64,000 nucleotides of DNA from Arachidicoccus sp. BS20 (GTDB lineage Bacteria; Bacteroidota; Bacteroidia; Chitinophagales; Chitinophagaceae), in assembly GCF_001659705.1 (NCBI RefSeq), contig NZ_CP015971.1, positions 3,103,029 through 3,167,028 of the forward strand. Reading direction: 5' to 3'. The notes beneath the pieces are model-generated. The model searched no databases. It saw only the letters and a list, made by a program, of their open reading frames with translations, and was not told the DNA's origin. Every line of letters starts with the position of its first letter. Positions within the stretch are counted from its first letter, which is position 1. Shown piece after piece: positions 51,312-59,926 of this stretch. Position numbers and translations under genes: made by a program.

Positions 51312-53330
51312 ATGCACGCACTTATCGTTTATTTAATAAAAATGATAGTATGCTCCGCATTGTTTTTCGCATACTATTTACTGGCGCTGCGCAACAAAAG
51401 TTTCCATCCGTACAACAGGTTTTATCTGCTCGTTGCAGCCTCATTTAGTTGTTTATTGCCTTTATTGCACATCAGTATGTTTGATATGCAAAGCAATAAT
51501 GCAAAGATGCTGGAGCTGATGCAACTGATGTATGGCGGAGCTTTGCCCGATGTTACGGTGGGCGCAGAAACGGCACATATTGACTGGGGACAAATTGTAC
51601 TTTTTGCATCACTTGCGGTAACGGCTGTATTGCTGGCGCTGGTAGTAATCAGGGTAATAAAAATTTACCAGTTAAAAAAGTCGTTTCCAATTACAAAGCT
51701 GGACGAAATCGACTTCATTAATACTGATGTTGAAAACGCGCCATTTTCTTTCATGCACAATTTATTCTGGCGCGAGGATATTGAACTGGACGATGCAATC
51801 GGAACACAGATTTATCATCACGAAATGGCGCACATCACGCAGAAACATTCGTGGGACAAACTGTTTTTTCAAATACTGACGGCAGTCTTTTGGATGAATC
51901 CTTTTTTCTATCTGATGAAAAAAGAACTCTTGCTCATTCACGAATTTATTGCCGATGAAAAAGCCGTGAAAGACAGAGACGGCGAGGCTTTTGCGCAAAT
52001 GCTTTTGCGAACGCAGTTTGGTAAATTTGCCTTCGAACCGGCGCATCCGTTGTTTTATTCTACCATCAAAAAGCGGTTAATGATGATAACCAATTCCAAA
52101 AAACCGAAATACAGTTATCTCCGCAGATTAATGATTTTGCCGGTGCTTGGTTGTGTAACATTTCTGCTGGCGTTTCGTGCGCATCGTATGGAAATAAAAC
52201 AGCAAAGTGAAGCGATTGACGGCATGATTACTTTGTTGAAATCGCAGGATTCCGTTCAGCAGAAAATGGATACAGTCAATGTAAAATTGGTTACAGATAA
52301 AAAGTTGAATGAGAAAAAAACGCATAAGGATACAATCATCATTACTTCGGATACTTTTTCTTTCAAGCCTTTGAAAAGTACGTTCTCTTCGTTACGCTTA
52401 TCGGGCGGCGAGCCGTTGTATGTGGTTAATGGTATTCCTGCAAAAAATAAGGCAGATGTGGATGCTCTTGCACCGAAAAGCATTGAATCGGTTTCTGTAC
52501 TGAAAAATGCTTCTGCCAAAGCGATTTACGGTAGCAAGGCAGATAATGGTGTGGTGTTCGTTACTACAAAAACAGGCATTACACATAAAAAAGATTCGAG
52601 CAGGCATCTCTATGTTTATCGTGGAATCGCTGATGGGAGTCCGCTTATCTTTATTGATGATAAAAAAGCCAATGAGGGGGAAATGAGAAATTTAGCTCCA
52701 TCCGACATATCATCTATTTCGATTTTGAAAGATGCTGCGGCAACTATTAAATACGGCGCTGATGCGCGAAACGGTGTAATATTAATTACTACCAAAGACT
52801 CTTTACCTAAAACTAAAATTACCATCGAGCCGATAACTGTAAACGGAGTGCCGATTCAGGGAAAAGTTTCGAGCGTTAAGGTAACAGCTATCGGAAAAAG
52901 GCAGGCAAGCGGCAATACATTTATACCGGACAGTTCAGACCTGAAAGAAGTAACGGTCATTGGTTATGCTTCGCCAAAGAAAAAGCCAAACTATGGCGAC
53001 AAAGAATTTACCTCTGTCCAGGTAGAACCTGTTTTTCCGGGCGGAGAATCTGCGTGGTCAAGATATTTAAGAATGAACCTTCGAGAAAATATTCCTTCCG
53101 ATAATGGCGCACCTCCGGGAACTTATCCTATAACTGTTTCGTTCTTGGTTGACCGGGACGGCTATGTTTCGGAAGTGAAAGCAGTCAATGTTCCGAAACA
53201 TGACTACGGTGCTGCGGCGGAAGCCGTGCGTGTAGTGGCGCAAAGCGGTAAGTGGACACCCGCTTATCAAAATCATAGAGCGGTTACTTACCGCATGAAA
53301 CAGAAAATCACATTTTCTATTTCAGAATAA
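51312..53330 (+). CDS. M56 (BlaR1-like) metallopeptidase fused to two TonB-plug-like domains and a TonB C-terminal domain
   Basis: A 672-residue membrane protein. Four hydrophobic helices in the first 300 residues carry the zinc peptidase motif HHEMAHITQKHSW (HExxH-like, near residue 166) and the following LIHEFIADEKAV Glu ligand. Past the last helix (MILPVLGCVTFLLAF) come two segments resembling SusC plug signatures: SVLKNASAKAIYGSKADNGVV and SILKDAAATIKYGADARNGVI. The last about 100 residues are TonB C-terminal-like (PVFPGGESAWSRYL, GTYPITVSFLVDRDGYVSEV). The combination suggests a sensor that contacts an outer-membrane partner. It has no penicillin-binding domain. Confidence 0.88.
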   Translation: MHALIVYLIKMIVCSALFFAYYLLALRNKSFHPYNRFYLLVAASFSCLLPLLHISMFDMQSNNAKMLELMQLMYGGALPDVTVGAETAHIDWGQIVLFASLAVTAVLLALVVIRVIKIYQLKKSFPITKLDEIDFINTDVENAPFSFMHNLFWREDIELDDAIGTQIYHHEMAHITQKHSWDKLFFQILTAVFWMNPFFYLMKKELLLIHEFIADEKAVKDRDGEAFAQMLLRTQFGKFAFEPAHPLFYSTIKKRLMMITNSKKPKYSYLRRLMILPVLGCVTFLLAFRAHRMEIKQQSEAIDGMITLLKSQDSVQQKMDTVNVKLVTDKKLNEKKTHKDTIIITSDTFSFKPLKSTFSSLRLSGGEPLYVVNGIPAKNKADVDALAPKSIESVSVLKNASAKAIYGSKADNGVVFVTTKTGITHKKDSSRHLYVYRGIADGSPLIFIDDKKANEGEMRNLAPSDISSISILKDAAATIKYGADARNGVILITTKDSLPKTKITIEPITVNGVPIQGKVSSVKVTAIGKRQASGNTFIPDSSDLKEVTVIGYASPKKKPNYGDKEFTSVQVEPVFPGGESAWSRYLRMNLRENIPSDNGAPPGTYPITVSFLVDRDGYVSEVKAVNVPKHDYGAAAEAVRVVAQSGKWTPAYQNHRAVTYRMKQKITFSISE

Positions 53331-53350
53331 ATAAAATGAAAAATAAAAAA

Positions 53351-53388
53351 CAGAGGGCAACGCTTGGATAACCGGGCATTGCCCTCTG
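53351..53388. terminator. Hairpin after the M56 gene
   Basis: CAGAGGGCAA (53351-53360) pairs exactly with TTGCCCTCTG (53379-53388). An A-run on the left and only a few T on the right make it a better terminator for the minus strand, but it lies just after the plus-strand stop. Confidence 0.6.
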
Positions 53389-53493
53389 TTATAAAATTAA
53401 TATATTAGGGAATGATTGCGTTTGGCTTACTTTTTGAATTAAATTTGTTTTTAATTTAAAAAATCTTCATCACAATCCCTAAAAAACAAAACT

Positions 53494-54735
53494 ATGAGTA
53501 CTTCTATTTTGGATTATGCAAAAGAGTTGCTGGGCGGCAATTTCGCTCAGGCAGCAGCAGAAAAACTCGGAGAAACTCCCGACGGTATTTCTAAAGCGAT
53601 ATCGGCAATTGTACCAACTATATTCGGCGGTATCGGCAACAAAATTTCCAACGACCCTTCTTTTCTTACAACGGTCGTAAGTGAAGCCAGGAACATTTTT
53701 ACCAATCATTCATTGAGCGATTTAGGCAGCTTATTTGGTTCAGGAACTTCAAGTACAGAAGGAACTCAAGCCGGTTCTTTTTTGTTCGATATTTTCGGCG
53801 GCGGTTTACACGGTATTATTGAAAAAATATCTTCTTTCGCAGGTATTAAAAGCAGCAGCACACGACAATTGTTTGATACATCGGGCATTGCTTCTTTGGG
53901 TAGTCTTGGAAAAAATTTGATAGAGAACAACGGAACACCAGACTCCATTGGCGAGTTTTTCAAAAGCAACAAGGCTTCGTTTCTCAGTTCCATTCCTGCA
54001 AGTTTGGGATTAAGTTCTTTATTGTCCGGCTTGCACACGCACGCGGCGGATGCAGCACACGGCGTAACATCGGCGGCAACGAGTGTCGCAAGTAGGGCAA
54101 AAAGCAGCAGTAAGTTTTTAGTTCCGTTGATTCTTGGTATTATTCTTCTGTTTTTATTAATTTGGTTGTTCAGAGGTTGTCATGGAAACGAAAATGCAAT
54201 GGTTATGGCAGATACAATGCAGGAAGATACAACTGCCGTAATGCCAGCAACTGCGGTAAGAACATTGACTGCGGTTGTGTTGCCCAACGGCGATACGTTG
54301 CAGGCTTATCCCGGCGGCATTGAAGACCAATTGGTAAAATTTATCGAATCGGATGATTACAAAAATGCCACCGACAGCACACTAAAAGACAAGTGGTTTA
54401 ACTTTGACGATTTGAATTTTAAATTCGGCACAACTGAGTTGGATTCGACATCTACACGCCAGTTGAACAATATTGCTGCTATTTTAAAAGCATTCCCTGA
54501 TGTGAAAATGAAAATTGGCGGCTATACCGATAAGAAAGGCGATTCTACTGCTAATCTTAAACTTTCCGATAGTCGTGCCAAAGCGGTGCAAACAGCGTTG
54601 AACGCTGCGGGGGTAGGCTCGCAAGTGCCGGAAGCAACAGGTTATGGTTCTCAGTTCGCAACTGTGGCGGCAGATGCAAGTGATTCTGCACGCGCTGTGG
54701 ACAGAAGGACTTCCGTTCGGTTGATTAAAAAATAA
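53494..54735 (+). CDS. DUF937-OmpA fusion protein
   Basis: A 413-residue protein. Residues 1 to about 190 are a DUF937-like region (SILDYAKELLGGNFAQAAAEKL, then SAIVPTIFGGIGNKIS) rich in Gly and Ser. A single membrane helix (FLVPLILGIILLFLLIWLF, near residue 215) follows, then an OmpA-type peptidoglycan-binding domain: FKFGTTELDSTSTRQLNNIA, VKMKIGGYTDKKGD, SDSRAKAVQTALNAAGV. The N-terminal domain is thus probably cytoplasmic and the OmpA part periplasmic. It would link the inner membrane to the cell wall. It stands alone, with terminators on both sides. Confidence 0.88.
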   Translation: MSTSILDYAKELLGGNFAQAAAEKLGETPDGISKAISAIVPTIFGGIGNKISNDPSFLTTVVSEARNIFTNHSLSDLGSLFGSGTSSTEGTQAGSFLFDIFGGGLHGIIEKISSFAGIKSSSTRQLFDTSGIASLGSLGKNLIENNGTPDSIGEFFKSNKASFLSSIPASLGLSSLLSGLHTHAADAAHGVTSAATSVASRAKSSSKFLVPLILGIILLFLLIWLFRGCHGNENAMVMADTMQEDTTAVMPATAVRTLTAVVLPNGDTLQAYPGGIEDQLVKFIESDDYKNATDSTLKDKWFNFDDLNFKFGTTELDSTSTRQLNNIAAILKAFPDVKMKIGGYTDKKGDSTANLKLSDSRAKAVQTALNAAGVGSQVPEATGYGSQFATVAADASDSARAVDRRTSVRLIKK

Positions 54736-54761
54736 AATTCCTTTATCTTTTTTTTATTACA

Positions 54762-54789
54762 AAGCGGCTCATATTTGAGTCGCTTTTTT
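54762..54789 (+). terminator. Rho-independent terminator
   Basis: AAGCGGCTCA (54762-54771) and TGAGTCGCTT (54776-54785) form a 10-bp stem with one G-U pair, a 4-nt loop and a T-run. Confidence 0.9.
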
Positions 54790-54875
54790 ATTTTATTGAA
54801 TACCAAAAATTATCGTTTACCGACCAATAATCTTCCTTTATCGAAAAAGCTTTCTATATTGGCGATGCTGCATTG

Positions 54876-54883
54876 TACATTTG
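54876..54883 (+). promoter_or_regulatory. -7 element TACATTTG before the LiaF-like gene
   Basis: Matches TAnnTTTG. It covers an in-frame ATG at 54881, so the start is more likely the ATG at 54902, 18 bp after the element. No well-spaced -33 element is obvious. Confidence 0.55.
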
Positions 54884-54901
54884 TGTATTAAAATTTTGGA
54901 T

Positions 54902-55756
54902 ATGGAAAACGAAGACTTGAAAGTGTCGCCAAGCGATGCTTCTTCTGATAACAGATTTAATAATTTCCCTCAAAGGAGTCCTCATAATCATTGGTTTGGC
55001 GGCGTAGTTATTATCATTGTAGGTATAGTGTTGTTGTTCAACCGTATGCCGCAAACGGCAAAATATTTTCCCGACTGGCTGTTCGACTGGCCTATGATTC
55101 CGATTGTTCTTGGAATTTTTGCCGGAGCAAAGCACGGGTTCAGAGGAAGTTTCGGCTGGCTGATACCTGTTTTTATCGGGCTGTATTTTTTGTTGCAAGA
55201 CCAGAATGTAATTAAAGAGCAATGGAATATTTATGCGTTGCCATTACTGTTAATTCTTGCAGGACTATTAATTTTATTGAAAAGAGGAAATCCTCGTTAT
55301 GGACCATATTGCCGTCGCGATAGCCGTTTTTATGAACGCATGAAAAGGAGGCAGGAATTTTGGCAGAGCACAGGCAGGGAACGTTTTGGCGGTCATCAAC
55401 AGTTTACCGATAGAAGCAGCGAAGATTATGTAGATATAAATTCCATATTCGGGAGTGCGGAAAAAACTTTGTTTACCAAAACATTCAAGGGCGGAAATAT
55501 TACTTGTTCTTTTGGTGGCGGCGAACTAAATCTTTCACAGGCTGATATTGAGGAAACTGCAATATTAAATGTTACAGTTACGTTCGGTGGTGCGGAAATA
55601 ACGGTTCCGGCAAACTGGACAATTCAAAACGAATTGACCGCTTTTATGGGCGGCATTGAAGATAAACGAAAACTTTCGTCGCCGGCAGTTCCGCCAAAAA
55701 TATTAATTTTAAGAGGCAGTGTGTTTTGCGGCGGCGTAGAAATAAAAAATTATTGA
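54902..55756 (+). CDS. LiaF-like membrane protein (DUF5668 plus LiaF C-terminal domain)
   Basis: About 284 residues from ATG 54902 (MENEDLKVSPSDASSDNRF). Four hydrophobic segments (WFGGVVIIIVGIVLLFNRMP, IPIVLGIFAGAKHGF, WLIPVFIGLYFLL, YALPLLLILAGLLILLK) fit the DUF5668/LiaF_TM form. The C-terminal beta-helix (FTKTFKGGNITCSFGGGELN, VTFGGAEITVPANWTIQ, FMGGIEDKRK) is the LiaF cell wall-stress domain. A LytS-type kinase and LytTR regulator follow on the same strand, 22 and 25 bp apart. By analogy to LiaFSR, it may restrain that kinase. Confidence 0.85.
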   Translation: MENEDLKVSPSDASSDNRFNNFPQRSPHNHWFGGVVIIIVGIVLLFNRMPQTAKYFPDWLFDWPMIPIVLGIFAGAKHGFRGSFGWLIPVFIGLYFLLQDQNVIKEQWNIYALPLLLILAGLLILLKRGNPRYGPYCRRDSRFYERMKRRQEFWQSTGRERFGGHQQFTDRSSEDYVDINSIFGSAEKTLFTKTFKGGNITCSFGGGELNLSQADIEETAILNVTVTFGGAEITVPANWTIQNELTAFMGGIEDKRKLSSPAVPPKILILRGSVFCGGVEIKNY

Positions 55757-55778
55757 TGATTGCAACGAAACATTTCAG

Positions 55779-56846
55779 ATGCCGGTAAAAACAAACAGAG
55801 GATGGGTTAAAGATAGTGGCGCAATTTTTCTTTTTATTATTGCTTTTGCGCAGTTTTGTTGGCTCTATCTGCGTAATTCCATTGCGCTGAAACCTGCGCT
55901 GGCAGATGTTTTGGTAAGTTATCTGTTAATGTATGGACTGTTTTTATTTATCAAATATTCGCGCCGCATTCATTTTTTTATTTATTCAAATTATGTTTCC
56001 ATTGGGTTTCAAAGTTTGCTTTTAGCGTGGGTCTGGATTGGTTTGTGCAGGTACATTTTGACGCACCTTTTTGCTACGGAACAAAATTATATTGAACTCT
56101 GGAATACTACGTTTTTTCTGCGTGCTTTAATAGGCTGGATTATGCTGAGTTGCTTTACGCTTATTTATTTTTTGAGTAAAGAATTGGCGCAAACAAGAGA
56201 AACAATTACGGAAGAACAGCAAGCGGAAAAGTTAAGAAAAGATGCAGAACTTTTTAAGCTACGGCAACAATTGCACCCGCATTTTTTGTTCAACAGTTTG
56301 AATTCTATTAATGCATTGATTGGGCGCGAACCGCAGAAAGCTAGGCAAATGATACAGCAACTTTCTGATTACCTGAGAAATACGATTAAGAAAGAAGATG
56401 ATAGCTTTATCTCTTTCCGGGAAGAAATGAATGACCTGCGCTTGTATCTCGCCATTGAACAAGTGCGTTTTGGGCATCGGTTGAAAATTGAAGAAAATGT
56501 AGAGCTTGATTGTGAAGATATGAAAGTGCCGCCGTTTCTCTTGCAGCCGTTGGTGGAGAATGCAATTAAATACGGATTGTACGGCACAATTGGAACTGTA
56601 ACAATAATTATTACAGTTATAAAAATCGGTAAAGAATTGATATTTACCATCAGCAATCCTTACGATGCGGATGCCGTGATGACAAAAGGAACAGGCTTTG
56701 GTTTGGAATCGATTCGTCGCAGGCTGTATTTATTATTTGCAAGAAATGACCTTTTAAAAATAGAGCAGGGAATTGTTCCGAAAGAAGATGCAGATACTTT
56801 GTTGCAAACATTTACTGCTACGATTATTATTCCTTTGACAAAATAA
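55779..56846 (+). CDS. LytS-type sensor histidine kinase
   Basis: A 355-residue kinase with four membrane helices in the first 140 residues and no periplasmic sensor domain. The phosphoacceptor motif is LRQQLHPHFLFNSLNSINALI (His near residues 166-168), typical of the His_kinase (PF06580) class. The ATP-binding part has PPFLLQPLVENAIKYGLYG and GTGFGLESIRRRLYLLF. It pairs with the LytTR response regulator that begins 25 bp after its stop. Confidence 0.94.
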   Translation: MPVKTNRGWVKDSGAIFLFIIAFAQFCWLYLRNSIALKPALADVLVSYLLMYGLFLFIKYSRRIHFFIYSNYVSIGFQSLLLAWVWIGLCRYILTHLFATEQNYIELWNTTFFLRALIGWIMLSCFTLIYFLSKELAQTRETITEEQQAEKLRKDAELFKLRQQLHPHFLFNSLNSINALIGREPQKARQMIQQLSDYLRNTIKKEDDSFISFREEMNDLRLYLAIEQVRFGHRLKIEENVELDCEDMKVPPFLLQPLVENAIKYGLYGTIGTVTIIITVIKIGKELIFTISNPYDADAVMTKGTGFGLESIRRRLYLLFARNDLLKIEQGIVPKEDADTLLQTFTATIIIPLTK

Positions 56847-56871
56847 TTTTTTTCACGCTAAAACTATTTTT

Positions 56872-57597
56872 ATGCGTACCATTATCATTGACGATGAACC
56901 GTTGGCCCGCTCTTTATTGACAGAGCTTTTGGAATCCGAAAAAAATATTGAAGTTATTGCTGAATGCGGCGATGGTTTTGAAGGTTTGAAAGCCATTCAG
57001 GAATTAAATCCCGATTTGATTTTTCTTGATATTCAAATGCCTAAAATAACAGGCTTTGAAATGCTTGAGCTGCTGGATAACCCGCCGCACGTGATTTTTA
57101 CAACGGCTTATGACGAATATGCACTAAAAGCGTTTGACGTAAATGCGCTGGATTATTTATTAAAACCCGTGAATCCCGAAAGACTGAGCAAAGCTTTGGA
57201 AAAATTAAGTCGCCAGTCAAGCGTGGTCGAAAATTCTATCAAAGAAAAAATTCCACACTTGCCCGAGCAGGCACAAAGAATTGTAGTGAAAGTAAACGGT
57301 AATATTAAAATACTGCCATTGCCGGAAGTGTTTTATTTAGAGTCTGCCGATGATTATGTAAAGATTCATACGGCAGACAAATATTATCTCAAGCACCAGA
57401 CTATGAGTCGCTTTGAAGACCAATTGCCCGAGCAGCAATTTGTGCGCATTCATCGTTCTTATCTGGTCAATGTGCAGCATATTCACAAAGTGGATTTGTA
57501 TGAAAAAGACCAATATTGTGTAGTGTTGAGAAACGATGTAAGATTGCCCGTAAGCCGTAGCGGCTATGCAAAATTGAAAGCGGTTTTGGGTATTTAA
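56872..57597 (+). CDS. LytTR family response regulator
   Basis: A 241-residue regulator. The receiver domain has the acidic pair IIDDEPLA, the phosphoacceptor Asp53 in DLIFLDIQMP and the Lys in DYLLKPVNPERL. The C-terminal LytTR DNA-binding domain begins near residue 140 (NGNIKILPLPEVFYLESADDY; FVRIHRSYLVNVQHI; VRLPVSRSGYAKLK). It completes a three-gene LiaF-like/kinase/regulator operon. Confidence 0.95.
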   Translation: MRTIIIDDEPLARSLLTELLESEKNIEVIAECGDGFEGLKAIQELNPDLIFLDIQMPKITGFEMLELLDNPPHVIFTTAYDEYALKAFDVNALDYLLKPVNPERLSKALEKLSRQSSVVENSIKEKIPHLPEQAQRIVVKVNGNIKILPLPEVFYLESADDYVKIHTADKYYLKHQTMSRFEDQLPEQQFVRIHRSYLVNVQHIHKVDLYEKDQYCVVLRNDVRLPVSRSGYAKLKAVLGI

Positions 57598-57598
57598 T

Positions 57599-57656
57599 CC
57601 CCGTTCCCTAAAGAGGAGTTTGTGTATGATATTTATTCCCCTTCAGGGGATAGGGG
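57599..57656. repeat. Imperfect inverted repeat between convergent genes
   Basis: CCCCGTTCCCTAAAGAGGA (57599-57617) pairs with the sequence TCCCCTTCAGGGGATAGGGG (57637-57656), with a few mismatches. It resembles the CCCCTAACCCCTAAAGGGG family of Bacteroidota palindromes and may end both transcripts. Confidence 0.6.
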
Positions 57657-58529
57657 CTAAATAAAAATTCTCGTTCCCGAGAAGCTTTCCCTAAATTCTT
57701 TGGGTGTGCGCCCTTTTCTTTTTTTGAAAATTCTGTTGAAGTTAGAAATGTTGTTAAACCCGCATGAATAGGCAATTTCAGCAATGCCGTGTGTGGTTGC
57801 CATCAGCATACGTGTAGCATTCCCAATGCGAATTTCATTTAGCGTATCGATGAACGTTTGCCCTGTTCTGATTTTAAAAAAACGGCTGAAACTTACTTCT
57901 GTCATATTAGCAATTTTCGCAGCTTCGGCAAGGCTTACTTCTTTGTTGAAGTTGCCGTGCAAATATTCCATCACTTTTTCCACTCTGCGGCTGTTGTAAG
58001 ATATCTGGCTGTTCATATTAAAGCTGCTGCCGGAAAGCGTCGTAAGATTGCGTGAAGTGGATAGGTCGTGCAATATGGACAACAGTTCCAATACGGAATC
58101 GAACCCGGTCTTTTTTGCCAACGCAATAATGCGCGGTGCGATGCGCTCAACGGTTTCTTTTGAAAACAAAATGCCATTGAAAGATTTTTCAAACATTGTG
58201 CGCAAATAGCTCAGTTGCTTTTTCTGTAAAAATTTATCGTCCAGCAAATCGCGATGGAATTGTATGGTAACTTCATGAATGTCTTTGCTTGTACATTTCT
58301 CCGTAAACCATGCGTGAGGCAAATTTGGTCCCACAAACACAAGTTCCACATCGTCAATTAAATCAATATGGTCGCCCACTACACGCTTTGCATTTTTCCC
58401 GTTAAGAATAAGATTTAATTCAAATTCTTCGTGGCTGTGCAAAGGAAAATCAAATTTGGTTTTGTGCCTTGTTGCCAGTGTAAAACAATCGTTCGGCGTA
58501 AGCGTGGTTATTTCCCGAAAAATCTCCAT
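57657..58529 (-). CDS. AraC family transcriptional regulator
   Basis: A 290-residue regulator with an N-terminal cupin-like sensory domain (TKFDFPLHSHEEFELNLILNG) and two C-terminal helix-turn-helix units: VSLAEAAKIANMTEVSFSRFFK and GIAEIAYSCGFNNISNFNRIFK, with KKRKGRTPKEFRE after. Cupin AraC proteins usually sense a small carbohydrate. It is divergent from the GH5 gene at 58766, and 230 bp of AT-rich sequence lies between them, so it is a candidate regulator of that gene and of the following Sus pair. Confidence 0.92.
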   Translation of the reverse strand: MEIFREITTLTPNDCFTLATRHKTKFDFPLHSHEEFELNLILNGKNAKRVVGDHIDLIDDVELVFVGPNLPHAWFTEKCTSKDIHEVTIQFHRDLLDDKFLQKKQLSYLRTMFEKSFNGILFSKETVERIAPRIIALAKKTGFDSVLELLSILHDLSTSRNLTTLSGSSFNMNSQISYNSRRVEKVMEYLHGNFNKEVSLAEAAKIANMTEVSFSRFFKIRTGQTFIDTLNEIRIGNATRMLMATTHGIAEIAYSCGFNNISNFNRIFKKRKGRTPKEFRESFSGTRIFI

Positions 58530-58731
58530 GAGGCTTTTTTATGATACAAAAATATAGAATTATGTTTATTTATATTCAATAATTTAATAAAAAAGTATTA
58601 TTACTTACTAAACCATATCATCTTTTATAATGCCTAATAAAAAAGAAAATTTTATTATTCATTATTATAAAATGGATTGATTATTATCATTTTTTGATAA
58701 AATAATATTATATAAATGATGTATAAAAATC

Positions 58732-58739
58732 TATATTTG
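58732..58739 (+). promoter_or_regulatory. -7 element TATATTTG before the GH5 gene
   Basis: Matches TAnnTTTG and lies 20-26 bp before the possible ATG starts (58760, 58766). The upstream region is very AT-rich with no clear -33 element, so activation by a regulator such as the divergent AraC protein is plausible. Confidence 0.5.
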
Positions 58740-58765
58740 GTTTTTCTTTCAATAAAAATATGGTT

Positions 58766-59713
58766 ATGAAAAAACTGCTGTTTTTAGCCCTGCCGATGAT
58801 GTTAATTTCGTGCGCAAATGCGCAGCAATCTGTGAAAGAATATGGATTTTTGAGTGTTAATGGAACGCAGCTTGTTGCTGAAAACGGAAACCCTGTTGCA
58901 TTGCATGGCGTAAGCTTTGGCTGGCACAATTTTCATCCACGTTTTTACAACCAGAAAACGGTTGAATGGCTGGCGAAAGATTGGCACGCAATCGTTGTAC
59001 GCGCGGCGATTGGCGCTGAACCGAAAGGCGGATATATTGATAATCCGAAGCAGGCGCTTAAAGCTGCGGAGGCAGTTATCAAAGGCGCGATTAAAAGTGG
59101 AATTTATGTGATTGTAGATTGGCATTCGCACAACATTAATCTCGATTCTGCTACGCAGTTTTTTACAACGATTGCCAAGAAATATCATCGCTATCCCAAC
59201 ATTCTTTATGAGTTGTACAACGAGCCGGATTTTGAATCGTGGAAAGAAGTAAAGAATTATGCAGAAAAATTGATAGCGACCATTCGTACTTATGACAAAA
59301 AGAATGTGATACTCGTCGGCTCTCCGCATTGGGACCAAGACCTGAATTTGCCTGCTGCAGACCCGATAAAAAATGTAACTAATGTGATGTACACATTGCA
59401 TTTTTATGCAGCAACACACAAAGGCTGGTTGCGCCAGCGTGCGGATAGCGCTTTGGCAAAGGGCTTGCCGATTTTCATTTCCGAATCGGCGGGCATGGAA
59501 GCTTCCGGCGATGGAAAATTGGACATTCCCGAATGGAACAAATGGATTCATTGGGCAGATAAACGCAAACTCTCATGGGTTGTATGGTCGGTTTCGGATA
59601 AAGATGAAACTTGTTCTATGTTGGAAAAGTCTGCGAATGCTTCAGGTAACTGGGCTGAAGATGACTTAAAAGAGTCGGGTATTTATACGAAAACATTATT
59701 AAAAAAGTATTAG
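58766..59713 (+). CDS. Glycoside hydrolase family 5 endoglucanase-like lipoprotein or secreted enzyme
   Basis: About 315 residues from ATG 58766 (MKKLLFLALPMMLISCANAQ), with a signal that includes a possible lipobox Cys. GH5 features are GNPVALHGVSFGWHN at the first strand, VIVDWHSHNIN, the acid/base Glu in LYELYNEPDFESW (near residue 152), YTLHFYAATHKGW and the probable nucleophile Glu in PIFISESAGM (near residue 239), then WVVWSVSDKDE. It probably cuts a beta-1,4-glucan or mannan. A SusC/SusD pair follows, and an AraC regulator lies divergently. Confidence 0.9.
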   Translation: MKKLLFLALPMMLISCANAQQSVKEYGFLSVNGTQLVAENGNPVALHGVSFGWHNFHPRFYNQKTVEWLAKDWHAIVVRAAIGAEPKGGYIDNPKQALKAAEAVIKGAIKSGIYVIVDWHSHNINLDSATQFFTTIAKKYHRYPNILYELYNEPDFESWKEVKNYAEKLIATIRTYDKKNVILVGSPHWDQDLNLPAADPIKNVTNVMYTLHFYAATHKGWLRQRADSALAKGLPIFISESAGMEASGDGKLDIPEWNKWIHWADKRKLSWVVWSVSDKDETCSMLEKSANASGNWAEDDLKESGIYTKTLLKKY

Positions 59714-59901
59714 ATTAATCGATTGTGATATTTTTTGTCTTTGATTAAGATAAAATACAGTATTTATAAGGGTCTTATGTCTTATAAGGGCATAAGATAA
59801 TTGTCTAATTAAAATCTTGCTATCGATTGCAATTTTATTATTTTGTTAAAAAATAACAAGTAATAGTTTATAAAGTATTATAAATGTGATGTGCTATGCT
59901 C

Positions 59902-59909
59902 TATTTTTG
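59902..59909 (+). promoter_or_regulatory. -7 element TATTTTTG before the second susC
   Basis: Matches TAnnTTTG, 17 bp before the ATG at 59927. No convincing -33 element is seen. The 177-bp gap after the GH5 gene holds no hairpin with a T-run that I could identify. Confidence 0.45.
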
Positions 59910-59926
59910 TCCAAAACTTACAAACG

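Noticed and set aside
58802-59551. A 249-codon open frame on the minus strand
   Set aside because: It is antisense to the GH5 gene, whose catalytic motifs are clear.
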